A stretch of 64,000 nt of DNA. Source: Blastomonas fulva (GTDB lineage Bacteria; Pseudomonadota; Alphaproteobacteria; Sphingomonadales; Sphingomonadaceae). The position numbers and the translations under genes were made by a program. Positions 55,345 through 64,000 of this stretch are shown in pieces. Position 1 is the first letter of the stretch. Every line of letters starts with the position of its first letter. The notes below the pieces were generated by a model that worked only from the letters and a program-made list of their open reading frames with translations, made no database searches and had not been told where the DNA came from. Location of the stretch: positions 2,952,501-3,016,500 of the forward strand of contig NZ_CP020083.1 in assembly GCF_003431825.1 (NCBI RefSeq), in the 5' to 3' direction.

Positions 55345-56862
55345 ATGCCGCACAGCGCCGATGCCATCTGGCAATCGATTGCAGACCACCCCCGTGCCAC
55401 GCTGGCCGATCTGTTTGCAGGCGATGCGGGACGCCTGGACATGCTCTCGCACCGGATCGCCATCGGTGGCACCGACATGCTGTTCGATTTCGCCAAGACG
55501 CATCTGGACGCCGGGCTGATCGGAATGTTCGGACAGCTCGCCGAAGCGATGCATCTGGCCGGGATGCGCGACCAGTTCCTCTCGGGCGCCAAGATTAACA
55601 CCAGCGAGGATCGCGCGTCCGAACACCCTGCCGAACGCGGCATGGGCGCTGCAGATTCCGTCGATCAGGCGGCGATGTTCCATGCGCGCATGGCCGCATT
55701 GGTCGAGGCCGTGGACGAGGGTGTGTTTGGCGAGATCCGGCACATCCTGCACATCGGTATCGGCGGATCGGCGCTGGGGCCCAAACTGGTAATCGACGCG
55801 CTGTGCCGCGACAGTGACCGCTATGACGTTGCGGTCGTCGCCAATGTCGATGGCGAGGCGCTGTCCGAGGCGGTGGCGAATTTCGATCCCGCCAAGACCC
55901 TGGTTGCGATCGCTTCTAAGACCTTCACCACCACCGAAACGCTGATGAACGCCACCAGCGCGATAGAATGGCTGCGCGAGGGCGGGGTGGAAGACCCTTA
56001 TGGCCAGCTGGTTGCGCTCACCGCAGCCCCGGACAAGGCGGCCGAATGGGGCATCGACGAGACGCGCATCCTGCCGTTTTCGGAGACTGTTGGCGGACGC
56101 TATTCGGTTTGGTCGAGCATCGGCTTTCCTGTGGCGCTCGCGCTCGGCAACGAAGGCTTTGCCGCCTTCCGGGCGGGCGCGCTGGCCATGGACCAGCATT
56201 TCGCGACCGCGCCGTGGGAGCGCAACATGCCGGTGCTCGCGGCATTTGCCGATCTCTATTACACCCAGACCCGAGGCTGCCAGACGCGCGCGGCGTTCGC
56301 TTATGACGAGCGGCTGCGGCTGCTGCCCGATTACCTCCAGCAGCTCGAGATGGAGAGCAACGGCAAGCGCGTGAAGCGCGATGGTTCCGCGCTCACCCGG
56401 CCCAGCGCGCCGATCACCTGGGGCGGCGTGGGCACCGATGCCCAGCACGCGGTGTTCCAGCTGCTCCACCAGGGCACGCACCTGATCCCGGTCGAGTTCA
56501 TCGCGGCGCGGCTGTCGGTGCACGAGTTCGACGAGGCCCACCACCGTGCGCTGCTTACCAACTGCTTTGCGCAGGGTGCCGCGCTGATGCAGGGCAAGTC
56601 CAGCGACGACCCGCAGCGCAGCTATCCGGGCGACCGGCCGTCGGCGACGATCCTGCTCGACAGCGTCGATCCTGCCAGCCTGGGCGCGCTGCTGGCGTTC
56701 TACGAGCACCGCACCTTTGCCAATGCGATGCTGCTGGGGATCAATCCTTTTGACCAGTTCGGTGTTGAATTGGGCAAGGAAATCGCCAAATCCATGGGCA
56801 ACCGCCAGTCCGGCGATTTCGACCCTTCCACCGCCGCGCTGATCGAGGCTGCGGGTCTGTAA
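55345..56862 (+). CDS. pgi: Glucose-6-phosphate isomerase
   Basis: 505 aa. It shows ILHIGIGGSALGPKLV, SKTFTTTETLMNA, the family signature VGGRYSVWSSIGFP, and the C-terminal GINPFDQFGVELGKEIA. Interconverts glucose-6-phosphate and fructose-6-phosphate in the cytosol. The ATG at 55345 is preceded by AGGAAAGAGAG; the same frame is open far upstream across the lepB region but only by chance. gor follows 34 bp later on the same strand. Confidence 0.94.
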   Translation: MPHSADAIWQSIADHPRATLADLFAGDAGRLDMLSHRIAIGGTDMLFDFAKTHLDAGLIGMFGQLAEAMHLAGMRDQFLSGAKINTSEDRASEHPAERGMGAADSVDQAAMFHARMAALVEAVDEGVFGEIRHILHIGIGGSALGPKLVIDALCRDSDRYDVAVVANVDGEALSEAVANFDPAKTLVAIASKTFTTTETLMNATSAIEWLREGGVEDPYGQLVALTAAPDKAAEWGIDETRILPFSETVGGRYSVWSSIGFPVALALGNEGFAAFRAGALAMDQHFATAPWERNMPVLAAFADLYYTQTRGCQTRAAFAYDERLRLLPDYLQQLEMESNGKRVKRDGSALTRPSAPITWGGVGTDAQHAVFQLLHQGTHLIPVEFIAARLSVHEFDEAHHRALLTNCFAQGAALMQGKSSDDPQRSYPGDRPSATILLDSVDPASLGALLAFYEHRTFANAMLLGINPFDQFGVELGKEIAKSMGNRQSGDFDPSTAALIEAAGL

Positions 56863-56896
56863 GGGCCGTCCAAGCGTTTCCCGGGAGTTTCAGTGC

Positions 56897-58243
56897 ATGA
56901 GTGAGTATGATTTCGACCTGTTCGTCATCGGAGCAGGATCGGGCGGGGTGCGCGCGTCGCGCATCGCCTCGTCTTATGGCGCCAAGGTCGCGGTGGCAGA
57001 GGAATACCGCGTCGGCGGCACCTGCGTCATCCGCGGCTGCGTCCCCAAGAAGCTGCTGGTTTACGGATCGCACTTTGCTGAAGACTTGGAAGATGCGCAG
57101 AATTACGGCTGGACCATCGAGGGCGCGAAGTTCGACTGGAGCGTGCTGCGCGACCGCGTGCTGGGCGATGTCGACCGGCTGAACGCGGCGTATACGTCGA
57201 CGCTCAACAACCACAACGTCACCATCATCGAGGAGCGCGCGACGATCATCGCGCCCCACCGGGTCAAGCTGGCGAGCGGCAAGGAGATCAGCGCCAAGTA
57301 CATCCTGATCGCGGTCGGCGCACGCCCGTTCGTGCCCGATTTCCCGGGTGCCGAGCACATCCTGACCTCGAACGAGATGTTCCACCTGGCCGAATTGCCC
57401 AAACGCGCGGTGATCGCGGGCGGCGGCTATATCGCCAACGAGTTCGCCGGCATCCTCAATGGCCTCGGCACCCGGGTGACCATCGTCAACCGCGGCGACA
57501 GCATCCTGCGCGGCTATGATGAATCGCTGCGCGACCGGCTGCTGCAGATCTCGATGACCAAGGGGATCGAGTTCAAGTTCAACGCGCCGTTCGAGAAGAT
57601 CGAAAAGCGCGAGGACGGCACGCTCGACGTGTTCCTCAAGGGCCAGGACCCGATCCACACCGACATCGTGATGTTCGCCACCGGGCGCGTTCCCAATGTC
57701 GAGGGTCTGGGTCTGGAACATGCCGGGATCGAGACCGACGAACTGGGCGCGATCCCGGTCGACGAGTACAGCAAGACCAGCTGCGACAGCATCTATGCAG
57801 TGGGTGACGTCACCAACCGGGTGCAGCTGACCCCGGTGGCGATCCGCGAGGGACAGGCGTTTGCCGATACCGTGTTCGGCGGCAAGCCCAGCACGGTGGA
57901 TTACAATTGCATCCCGACGGCCGTGTTCTCGCAGCCGCCGATCGCGTCTGTCGGGCTCACCGAGGGAGAGGCGCGCAACCGCTATGGCAACATCCGCGTG
58001 TACTCGTCCGATTTCCGCCCGATGCGCAACGTCTTCGCGCACCGCGCCGAGCGCGGCTTGTACAAGATGATCACCGAGGAGCCTTCGGGCAAGATCCTCG
58101 GCCTGCACATGATCGGGCCGGATTCGCCCGAAATCCTGCAGGCAGCCGCAATCGCGGTGAAGGCGGGGCTGACAAAACAGGCGTTCGACGACACGGTCGC
58201 GCTGCACCCCAGCATGGCCGAAGAATTGGTGCTGATGAAGTAA
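56897..58243 (+). CDS. gor: Glutathione-disulfide reductase
   Basis: 448 aa FAD/NADPH disulfide reductase. FAD loop VIGAGSGGVRASRIA, redox-active cysteines in GGTCVIRGCVPKK, NADPH loop VIAGGGYIANEFAGIL, FAD-binding AVGDVTNRVQLTPVA, and the C-terminal catalytic His-Glu (LHPSMAEELVLM). GVRASR at the N-terminus is more typical of glutathione than dihydrolipoyl reductases. It regenerates GSH, which gloB also uses. It converges with the PccR-type gene. Confidence 0.93.
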   Translation: MSEYDFDLFVIGAGSGGVRASRIASSYGAKVAVAEEYRVGGTCVIRGCVPKKLLVYGSHFAEDLEDAQNYGWTIEGAKFDWSVLRDRVLGDVDRLNAAYTSTLNNHNVTIIEERATIIAPHRVKLASGKEISAKYILIAVGARPFVPDFPGAEHILTSNEMFHLAELPKRAVIAGGGYIANEFAGILNGLGTRVTIVNRGDSILRGYDESLRDRLLQISMTKGIEFKFNAPFEKIEKREDGTLDVFLKGQDPIHTDIVMFATGRVPNVEGLGLEHAGIETDELGAIPVDEYSKTSCDSIYAVGDVTNRVQLTPVAIREGQAFADTVFGGKPSTVDYNCIPTAVFSQPPIASVGLTEGEARNRYGNIRVYSSDFRPMRNVFAHRAERGLYKMITEEPSGKILGLHMIGPDSPEILQAAAIAVKAGLTKQAFDDTVALHPSMAEELVLMK

Positions 58244-58264
58244 GCGCCGGTGCGTGCTTGATCG

Positions 58265-59677
58265 TTACCCGATCCGGTACGGCACCATGCCGCGCCGATC
58301 GGGGTCGATCAACAACGGGCGATCGGTGGGCGGGAACGCGCGCTGGTCGCAATTGTCCCGCGGGCAGGTGCGGCAGCCGATCCCGATCGGGGTGACCGCA
58401 CCGACCGCGGTAGTATCGAGCCCGTCGGCATAGATGAAATGCCGCGCGTGCTCGACCTCGCAGCCCAGGGCCACCGCATAGCGGCGGGGCTTGCGGCCAT
58501 AGCTGCCCGAGAGCTTTACCAGCCCCTTGGCCATCGAGACATAGCGCACCCCGTCGGGGGTCTCAGCGAGCTGGACCAGGATACGGTCGGGGATCGCGGC
58601 GGCCTCGTGCACCACCCACAAGGGACACGCGCCGCCGAAACGCGCGAACTGCAGCCGGGTGGCGCTGTGCCGCTTGGTGATGTTGCCCGCCATATCGACC
58701 CGGCAGAAGAACACTGGCAGCCCGCGCGCGCCGGGGCGCTGCAGCGTCGACAGGCGGTGGCAGGCCTGCTCGAAGCTCACGGCGAAGCGCTGGCTCAATT
58801 GCTCGATATCATGACGGCACGCCATGGCGGCGTTGCGGAACGCGGCGTAGGGCATGACCAGCGCGCCGGCGGCGTAGTTCGCCAGCCCCACCGCGACCAA
58901 CCGCCGCGCCTGCTCGCTACGAAGGTCCGCGCTGGCGGCGAGCGCAGCGATGGCATCGCGCATCTCCTCCGCCACCAGCCGGTGCGCGAGCTGGAAATAG
59001 CGTGATTCTGGCGCCATGCTGCGGTCGAGCGACAATGTCCTCGTCGCCCGGTCGAACCGGCTGAGCGAACTATCGGCAGCATTGCCCTGCCAGCCGACGA
59101 CCGCGATGCCATGGCGCGCCTGAAGCCGCGCCACCAGGCCATCCATGGTCAGCGCATCGGCCAATTCGCCCGCGATCCGCTCGGCCTCGCGGTCGAGCAG
59201 GTCGATATAGTTGCCCGCTTCGTGAAACCAGTCGCGCACCTCCTCCCAGGGCAGCCGCGCGGTGTGCTGGCCGGTGCCCGCGAGGCTGTCATCGAGCATC
59301 GCTGCGCGCTCCTGCGCCTGGCGGTATCCCTGATACAGCGTGCTGAGCATCGCAGCGAAATCGGGCTGCACCTCCTGCCAGCGGGCGAGCCGGGCCGGAT
59401 CGATGTCCGCGCCTGCAAACAGCGGATCGTCGAGCACCGCCTGCAATTGCACCGCGGGGGCAGCGTCGGCGCCATCGTCCCCCTCGGTCTCGAACGCGAA
59501 GCGGCGCGACAGCGCAGTCAGCACCGCTGTCGTCACCGGGCGTTCGTCATTCTCGATCTGGCTGAGATAGCTCGCCGAAATTCCCAGCGCCTCGGCCATC
59601 GCCGCCTGGTTCAATCCGCTGCGGCGGCGGGCGGCGCGGACGCGTGATCCGGCATAGAGGCGCTTGCGGGTGGACAT
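58265..59677 (-). CDS. pccR: Short-chain acyl-CoA regulator (PccR/ScfR family, XRE HTH)
   Basis: 470 aa. The N-terminal helix-turn-helix (about 10-60) reads RSGLNQAAMAEALGISASYLSQIEN in overlapping pieces. The central IrrE/ImmA-like domain (about 170-260) has YFQLAHRLVAEEM, a degenerate form of the HExxH metallopeptidase motif. The C-terminal ScfR domain has a Cys cluster, CRTCPRDNCDQRAFPPTDR. Relatives (PccR, RamB) activate or repress short-chain acyl-CoA pathways. It is divergent from pccB with three TTTGCAA-type motifs between them, the first only 13 bp from its own start, so autoregulation is likely. Confidence 0.88.
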   Translation of the reverse strand: MSTRKRLYAGSRVRAARRRSGLNQAAMAEALGISASYLSQIENDERPVTTAVLTALSRRFAFETEGDDGADAAPAVQLQAVLDDPLFAGADIDPARLARWQEVQPDFAAMLSTLYQGYRQAQERAAMLDDSLAGTGQHTARLPWEEVRDWFHEAGNYIDLLDREAERIAGELADALTMDGLVARLQARHGIAVVGWQGNAADSSLSRFDRATRTLSLDRSMAPESRYFQLAHRLVAEEMRDAIAALAASADLRSEQARRLVAVGLANYAAGALVMPYAAFRNAAMACRHDIEQLSQRFAVSFEQACHRLSTLQRPGARGLPVFFCRVDMAGNITKRHSATRLQFARFGGACPLWVVHEAAAIPDRILVQLAETPDGVRYVSMAKGLVKLSGSYGRKPRRYAVALGCEVEHARHFIYADGLDTTAVGAVTPIGIGCRTCPRDNCDQRAFPPTDRPLLIDPDRRGMVPYRIG

Positions 59678-59690
59678 GCCCTAGGGCTAG

Positions 59691-59721
59691 TTTGCAAACA
59701 TGCGCTTTGCAAGTTTGCAAT
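59691..59721. promoter_or_regulatory. PccR-type operator: three TTTGCAA motifs
   Basis: TTTGCAAA at 59691-59698, TTTGCAAG at 59706-59713 and TTTGCAAT at 59714-59721, between divergent pccR-like and pccB genes. As I recall, the published PccR site consists of paired TTTGCAAA units 4 bp apart; here the spacings are 7 and 0 bp, so it is a variant. A further ATTTGC lies just downstream. Confidence 0.75.
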
Positions 59722-59788
59722 TTAACATTTGCGCCCATGCCCAAAGGCTGGAAAGGAAGCGTACCGATTTTCAGACAAGAGGGATGCG

Positions 59789-61315
59789 ATGCAGGCCATA
59801 TTGGAAGAGCTCGCCGAGCGGCGCGAGAAAGCGCATCTGGGCGGCGGCGAAAAGCGGATTGCCGCGCAGCACAGCAAGGGCAAGCTCACCGCACGCGAGC
59901 GCATCGACGTGCTGCTCGATCCGGGCAGCTTCGAGGAACTCGACATGTATGTCGAGCACAACTGCGTCGATTTCGGCATGCAGGACCAGATCATCCCCGG
60001 CGATGGCGTGGTCACCGGATCGGGCACGGTCAACGGTCGCCTCGTGTTCGTGTTCAGCCAGGATTTCACCGTGTTCGGCGGTTCGCTGTCCGAACGGCAC
60101 GCGCAGAAGATCTGCAAGATCATGGACATGGCGCTGAAGGTCGGCGCGCCGGTGATCGGCCTCAACGATTCCGGCGGCGCGCGCATCCAGGAAGGCGTGG
60201 CAAGCTTGGGCGGCTATGCGGAAGTGTTCCAGCGCAATGTACTCGCCAGCGGCGTCGTGCCGCAGCTTTCGCTCATCATGGGCCCGTGCGCAGGCGGCGC
60301 GGTCTACTCGCCCGCGATGACCGACTTCATCTTCATGGTGAAGGATTCGAGCTACATGTTCGTCACCGGCCCCGATGTGGTCAAGACCGTGACCAACGAG
60401 GTGGTGACGCAGGAAGAGCTTGGCGGCGCGGTGACGCATACCGCCAAGTCGGGCGTCGCCGATGTTGCGTTCGACAATGACATCGAGGCGCTGCTGGCTG
60501 CGCGCGATCTGATCGATTACCTGCCGCTGTCGAACCGCGAAGTACTGCCCGAGCGGCCAACCGCCGACCCGTTCGACCGGATCGAGAACAGCCTCGACAC
60601 GCTGATCCCGGCCAACCCGAACATGCCCTATGATATGCACGAGCTGATCAAAAAGACCCTCGACGAGGGCGAGTTCTTCGAGATCCAGCCGGCGCATGCG
60701 GGCAACATCATCACCGGCTTTGGCCGCATCGAGGGCCGCACTGTGGGCGTCGTCGCCAACCAGCCGATGGTGCTGGCAGGCTGTCTCGACATCAACTCGT
60801 CGAAGAAAGCCGCGCGCTTCGTGCGCTTCTGCGATTGTTTCGACATCCCGATCATCACCTTTGTCGACGTCCCCGGCTTCCTGCCCGGCGTGGCGCAGGA
60901 GCACAGCGGCATCATCAAGCACGGTGCGAAGCTGCTGTTCGCCTATGCCGAGGCGACCGTGCCCAAGATCACCGTCATCACCCGCAAGGCCTATGGCGGC
61001 GCCTATGACGTGATGGCCTCAAAGCACCTGCGCGGCGACCTCAACTACGCCTGGCCCACCGCCGAAATCGCGGTGATGGGGGCCAAGGGCGCGGTCGAGA
61101 TCATCTTCCGGGGCAAGACGCCCGAGGAAATTGCCGAGCGCACCAAGGAATACGAAGCACGCTTCGCCAACCCGTTCGTGGCCGCATCCAAGGGCTTCAT
61201 CGACGAGGTGATCATGCCGCATTCGACCCGGCGTCGGATCGCGCTGGGGCTGCGCAAGCTGCGGAACAAGAGCCTGGCGAACCCGTGGAAGAAGCATGAC
61301 AATATTCCGCTTTGA
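59789..61315 (+). CDS. pccB: Propionyl-CoA carboxylase beta subunit
   Basis: 508 aa carboxyltransferase. N-terminal half has [32 protein letters not shown] and [19 protein letters not shown] (acyl-CoA oxyanion loop). C-terminal half has [24 protein letters not shown] and [13 protein letters not shown] (carboxybiotin side). It transfers CO2 from biotin to propionyl-CoA, giving methylmalonyl-CoA. The ATG at 59789 ([12 protein letters not shown]) follows GAGGG; an upstream in-frame start at 59729 is unlikely. The alpha (biotin) subunit is not in the window. mce and mutase follow. Confidence 0.93.
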   Translation: MQAILEELAERREKAHLGGGEKRIAAQHSKGKLTARERIDVLLDPGSFEELDMYVEHNCVDFGMQDQIIPGDGVVTGSGTVNGRLVFVFSQDFTVFGGSLSERHAQKICKIMDMALKVGAPVIGLNDSGGARIQEGVASLGGYAEVFQRNVLASGVVPQLSLIMGPCAGGAVYSPAMTDFIFMVKDSSYMFVTGPDVVKTVTNEVVTQEELGGAVTHTAKSGVADVAFDNDIEALLAARDLIDYLPLSNREVLPERPTADPFDRIENSLDTLIPANPNMPYDMHELIKKTLDEGEFFEIQPAHAGNIITGFGRIEGRTVGVVANQPMVLAGCLDINSSKKAARFVRFCDCFDIPIITFVDVPGFLPGVAQEHSGIIKHGAKLLFAYAEATVPKITVITRKAYGGAYDVMASKHLRGDLNYAWPTAEIAVMGAKGAVEIIFRGKTPEEIAERTKEYEARFANPFVAASKGFIDEVIMPHSTRRRIALGLRKLRNKSLANPWKKHDNIPL

Positions 61316-61337
61316 TTGCTTTTGATTGCGTATTTTC

Positions 61338-61431
61338 CCGTCACCCTGAACTCGTTTCAGGGTCCATTTCTCCGGATGAAGCCAAGCGCGCGACGAGAAA
61401 TGGGTGCTGAAACAAGTTCAGCATGACGGAA
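61338..61431. repeat. Imperfect inverted repeat (REP-like) after pccB
   Basis: Left arm beginning near 61338 (CCGTCACCCTGAACTCG...) pairs imperfectly with the right arm ending near 61431 (...GTTCAGCATGACGG), about 35 bases each with several mismatches, separated by a short variable centre. A common intergenic hairpin family in sphingomonads. Confidence 0.7.
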
Positions 61432-61444
61432 GTGGAGCAAGTGT

Positions 61445-61879
61445 ATGAAACTAGGCCGTCTCAACCATATCGGCGTCGCTACGCCCTCGATCGCGGACAG
61501 CATCGTGTTCTACCGCGATGTGATGGGAGCGACCAAGATCCACGAGCCGTTCGACCTGCCCGAACAGGGGGTGAAGGTGTGCTTTGTCGATACGCCCGGA
61601 GCCGACGGCGCGCTCAATGGCACGCAGATCGAGCTGATCGAGCCGCTGCCGGGCAATGCTTCGATCGCGGCGTTTCTGGAGAAGAACCCGAACGGCGGAC
61701 AGCATCACGTCTGCTATGAGGTGCCCGATATTCACAGCGCAAAGGCGGAGTTTGAAGCGCTTGGCAAGCGGGTGCTGGGCGAGCCTCGTATCGGTGCGCA
61801 TGGCACGTTGATCTTCTTCGTGCACCCCAAGGACATGGGCGGGGTGCTGACCGAGATTATGGAGACGCCGCAACACTAA
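61445..61879 (+). CDS. mce: Methylmalonyl-CoA epimerase
   Basis: 144 aa VOC-fold enzyme that interconverts (S)- and (R)-methylmalonyl-CoA. It shows GRLNHIGVATPSIADSI with a metal His, GQHHVCYEV with the second His, and GVLTEIME with the C-terminal Glu. Its place between pccB and the mutase supports the assignment. Hairpins lie on both sides, so its transcription may be partly separate from pccB. Confidence 0.93.
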   Translation: MKLGRLNHIGVATPSIADSIVFYRDVMGATKIHEPFDLPEQGVKVCFVDTPGADGALNGTQIELIEPLPGNASIAAFLEKNPNGGQHHVCYEVPDIHSAKAEFEALGKRVLGEPRIGAHGTLIFFVHPKDMGGVLTEIMETPQH

Positions 61880-61880
61880 A

Positions 61881-61903
61881 CCTTCTCCCTTGATGGGAGA
61901 AGG
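61881..61903 (+). terminator. Hairpin after mce
   Basis: CCTTCTCCC-TTGAT-GGGAGAAGG, perfect 9-bp stem, directly after the mce stop. No T run. Same core as the two hairpins at 62032-62083 but inverted, so it is probably a mobile-type intergenic repeat rather than a dedicated terminator. Confidence 0.45.
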
Positions 61904-62031
61904 ATATGGAGCCTTGTCGGCGCAGCCGGCTAGGCGCAGTTGGATGAGGGTGAGAGGTGGCAAGGTGACGCTAACGTTGCTGACACCCTCACCCCGCTTC
62001 GACTAGGCAGCAAGCTGCCAAGTCTGCGCAA

Positions 62032-62083
62032 CCCTCTCCCATCAAGGGAGAGGGAAGGGCGGCCTCTCCCATCAAGGGAGAGG
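62032..62083. repeat. Two tandem hairpins before the enoyl-CoA hydratase gene
   Basis: CCCTCTCCC-ATCAA-GGGAGAGGG (62032-62054) and CCTCTCCC-ATCAA-GGGAGAGG (62063-62083). Both are perfect stems sharing one core, and both match the inverted core at 61881-61903. A three-member cluster within 200 bp, just upstream of a start codon. Confidence 0.75.
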
Positions 62084-62102
62084 GGTAAGGATAAGGGAGA
62101 GA

Positions 62103-62888
62103 ATGATGACCTACGAAACCATAAAGCTCGATATCGCCGACCAGATCGCCACCATCACGCTGAACGTGCCCGAGCGGCTCAATGCCTGCTCGCTGCCGAT
62201 GGCGGGCGAGATCAACGATGCGCTGGATCACCTCGGTGATGCGCGCGCGCTGGTGATCACCGGTGCGGGCAAGGGTTTCTGTTCGGGCGCTGATTTGTCC
62301 GGCGGGCGTGACAGCTCGATCTCGGGCGGGCAAGGCAGCTACAAGGCGCTGACCCAGCATTACAACCCGATGCTGCTCAAGCTGCATCGGCTGCACATCC
62401 CGACGATCAGCGCGGTCAATGGTCCAGCAGCAGGCGTCGGCTGCTCGATCGGCCTCGCGCCCGATTTTGTCGTGGCGAGCGAAAATGCGTATTTCCTGCA
62501 GGCGTTCGTCAACATCGGTCTGGTGCCCGATGGCGGCGCGAGCTGGATGCTCACCCGGCTGATCGGCAAGGCGCGCGCCACCGAGATGATGATGCTGGGC
62601 GAAAAGATCCCCGCCGCCAAGGCGCACGACTGGGGCATGGTCTACAAGGTGGTCGAGCATGACAGCCTGATCGACGAGGCGATGGCGCTGGCCAAACGTC
62701 TGGCGTCGATGCCGACCGTCGCGCTCGGCATCATGCGCAAGAACCTCGTCGAGGCGCTCGAATGCGACTTCGCCACCGCGCTGACCCGCGAGGCCGAAGG
62801 ACAGAAGATCGCAGGCGACACCAACGATGCACGCGAAGGCGCGATATCCTTCCTGCAGAAGCGCAAGCCCAATTTCACCGGCAGCTGA
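62103..62888 (+). CDS. Enoyl-CoA hydratase/isomerase family protein
   Basis: 261 aa crotonase fold. Oxyanion-hole segments are [15 protein letters not shown] (about 55-70) and [21 protein letters not shown] (about 103-125). The residue equivalent to the second catalytic Glu sits in [13 protein letters not shown] and appears as Asp, so hydratase activity is uncertain; an isomerase or decarboxylase role is possible. It lies between mce and the mutase, within the propionate locus. Start at the first ATG, 62103; GGGAGAG is upstream. Confidence 0.87.
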   Translation: MMTYETIKLDIADQIATITLNVPERLNACSLPMAGEINDALDHLGDARALVITGAGKGFCSGADLSGGRDSSISGGQGSYKALTQHYNPMLLKLHRLHIPTISAVNGPAAGVGCSIGLAPDFVVASENAYFLQAFVNIGLVPDGGASWMLTRLIGKARATEMMMLGEKIPAAKAHDWGMVYKVVEHDSLIDEAMALAKRLASMPTVALGIMRKNLVEALECDFATALTREAEGQKIAGDTNDAREGAISFLQKRKPNFTGS

Positions 62889-62910
62889 TCAGACACACGG
62901 GACCGATAGA

Positions 62911-64000
62911 ATGACCGACACACCCAAAATCGCCGACTGGCAGGCTCTGGCCGAAAAGGAGGTCAAGGGACGCGATCTTACCTGGCAGACGCCCGAGGGG
63001 ATCGCGGTCAAGCCGCTGTACACGGCGGACGATGTGTCGGTCGATCCCGGCCTGCCCGGCTTTGCGCCGTTCACGCGCGGCGTGCGCGCGAGTATGTATG
63101 CGGGCCGCCCCTGGACGATCCGGCAATATGCCGGTTTCTCGACCGCCGAAGAGTCGAACGCCTTCTATCGCCGCAACTTGGCCGCCGGACAAAAGGGGCT
63201 TTCGGTCGCGTTCGATCTGGCGACGCACCGCGGCTATGACAGCGACCATCCGCGCGTTACCGGCGATGTCGGCAAGGCGGGCGTAGCGATCGACAGTGTC
63301 GAGGACATGAAGATCCTGTTCGACGGCATCCCGCTCGACAAGATGTCGGTCTCGATGACGATGAACGGCGCGGTTATCCCGATCCTCGCGTTCTTCATCG
63401 TTGCGGGCGAGGAGCAGGGCGTCGACCGCAAGCTGCTCGATGGGACCATCCAGAACGACATCCTCAAGGAGTTCATGGTCCGCAACACGTATATCTACCC
63501 GCCCGAGCCTTCGATGCGGATCATCTCTGACATTTTCGGCTATACCAGCCGCGAGATGCCCAAGTTCAACAGCATCTCGATCTCGGGCTATCACATGCAG
63601 GAAGCCGGCGCGACGCAGGTGCAGGAGCTCGCTTTCACCATCGCCGATGGCATGGAATATGTGAAATACGGCGTGGCTTCCGGCCTCGACATCGACAAGT
63701 TCGCCGGGCGGCTGTCGTTCTTCTTCGCCATCGGCATGAACTTCTTCATGGAGATCGCCAAATTGCGCGCCGCGCGCGTGCTGTGGCATCGGGTGATGAC
63801 CAGGCTGGGCGCGCAGGACGAGCGTTCCAAGATGCTGCGCACCCATTGCCAGACATCGGGCGTGTCGCTGACCGAGCAGGACCCTTACAACAACGTCATC
63901 CGCACCACGATCGAGGCGATGGCCGCGATGCTGGGCGGAACACAATCGCTGCACACCAATGCGCTCGATGAAGCCATCGCGCTGCCAACAGATTTCTCCG
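62911..64000 (+). CDS. scpA: Methylmalonyl-CoA mutase large subunit (partial)
   Basis: 363 codons up to the window edge; the gene continues to the right. It shows [21 protein letters not shown] in pieces, [48 protein letters not shown] and [13 protein letters not shown], the TIM-barrel substrate domain. The B12-binding domain would be beyond the edge. It isomerises (R)-methylmalonyl-CoA to succinyl-CoA, the last step of the locus. The ATG at 62911 gives [20 protein letters not shown]. It starts 22 bp after the hydratase stop. Confidence 0.94.
   Translation, partial: MTDTPKIADWQALAEKEVKGRDLTWQTPEGIAVKPLYTADDVSVDPGLPGFAPFTRGVRASMYAGRPWTIRQYAGFSTAEESNAFYRRNLAAGQKGLSVAFDLATHRGYDSDHPRVTGDVGKAGVAIDSVEDMKILFDGIPLDKMSVSMTMNGAVIPILAFFIVAGEEQGVDRKLLDGTIQNDILKEFMVRNTYIYPPEPSMRIISDIFGYTSREMPKFNSISISGYHMQEAGATQVQELAFTIADGMEYVKYGVASGLDIDKFAGRLSFFFAIGMNFFMEIAKLRAARVLWHRVMTRLGAQDERSKMLRTHCQTSGVSLTEQDPYNNVIRTTIEAMAAMLGGTQSLHTNALDEAIALPTDFS

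Overview
The window looks like a chromosome segment from an alphaproteobacterium of the order Sphingomonadales, family Sphingomonadaceae in the broad sense. The core is GC-rich. The protein set is typical of that group: an ALAS-type hemA, type II NADH dehydrogenase, an ETF-ubiquinone oxidoreductase, tandem MAPEG proteins, and the lepB-rnc-era block. The short hairpin repeats between genes also fit. A carboxyspermidine route for polyamines, with no homospermidine synthase in view, points towards a spermidine-type sphingomonad rather than Sphingomonas sensu stricto. This is inference; no rRNA or tRNA gene is present to place it.

Region 1, about 1-10.8 kb, is accessory DNA. It is lower in GC and sparse in genes. 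It holds an orphan TadE-like gene and two small secreted-type genes whose signal peptides sit in a different frame from their bodies. It also holds a complete IS110-family element with unusual 66-bp perfect inverted repeats, a YbaL-type K+/H+ antiporter, and an IS91-family transposase paired with a tyrosine recombinase.

Region 2, about 10.8-31.2 kb, is core metabolism and envelope: gloB, a pcaF-like thiolase, an exported M17 aminopeptidase, tspO, NDH-2, a radical SAM protein and a CPA1 antiporter. A tight UDG-like/lytic transglycosylase/moaB operon follows, then ETF-QO. A long plus-strand run then carries ispE, an N-formylglutamate amidohydrolase family gene, ilvD, a small lipoprotein, nnrE-nnrD and a 23S-type RNA m5U methyltransferase.

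Region 3, about 31.2-46.6 kb, holds several pathway units. These are tandem MAPEG genes; a polyamine operon (carboxynorspermidine synthase, carboxynorspermidine decarboxylase, ornithine decarboxylase); a PLP dehydratase; and an ECF sigma/anti-sigma/fasciclin unit. Next come btaAB for phosphorus-free betaine lipid, preceded by a Pho-box-like site; a DNA ligase plus its associated exonuclease; a cytochrome b561-YceI fusion; and hemA.

Region 4, about 46.6-58.3 kb, is housekeeping: murI, plsY, dprA, topA, an alpha/beta hydrolase, lepB-rnc-era (minus strand), pgi and gor.

Region 5, about 58.3-64 kb, is a propionyl-CoA assimilation locus. A PccR/ScfR-type regulator is divergent from pccB, mce, an enoyl-CoA hydratase and methylmalonyl-CoA mutase, which runs off the right edge. 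Three TTTGCAA-type motifs lie between regulator and pccB. Together these genes carry propionyl-CoA through methylmalonyl-CoA to succinyl-CoA.

Three places (the two secreted-type genes at the left and the 3' end of topA) show single-base frame breaks at short homopolymers. They may be assembly errors or real lesions.
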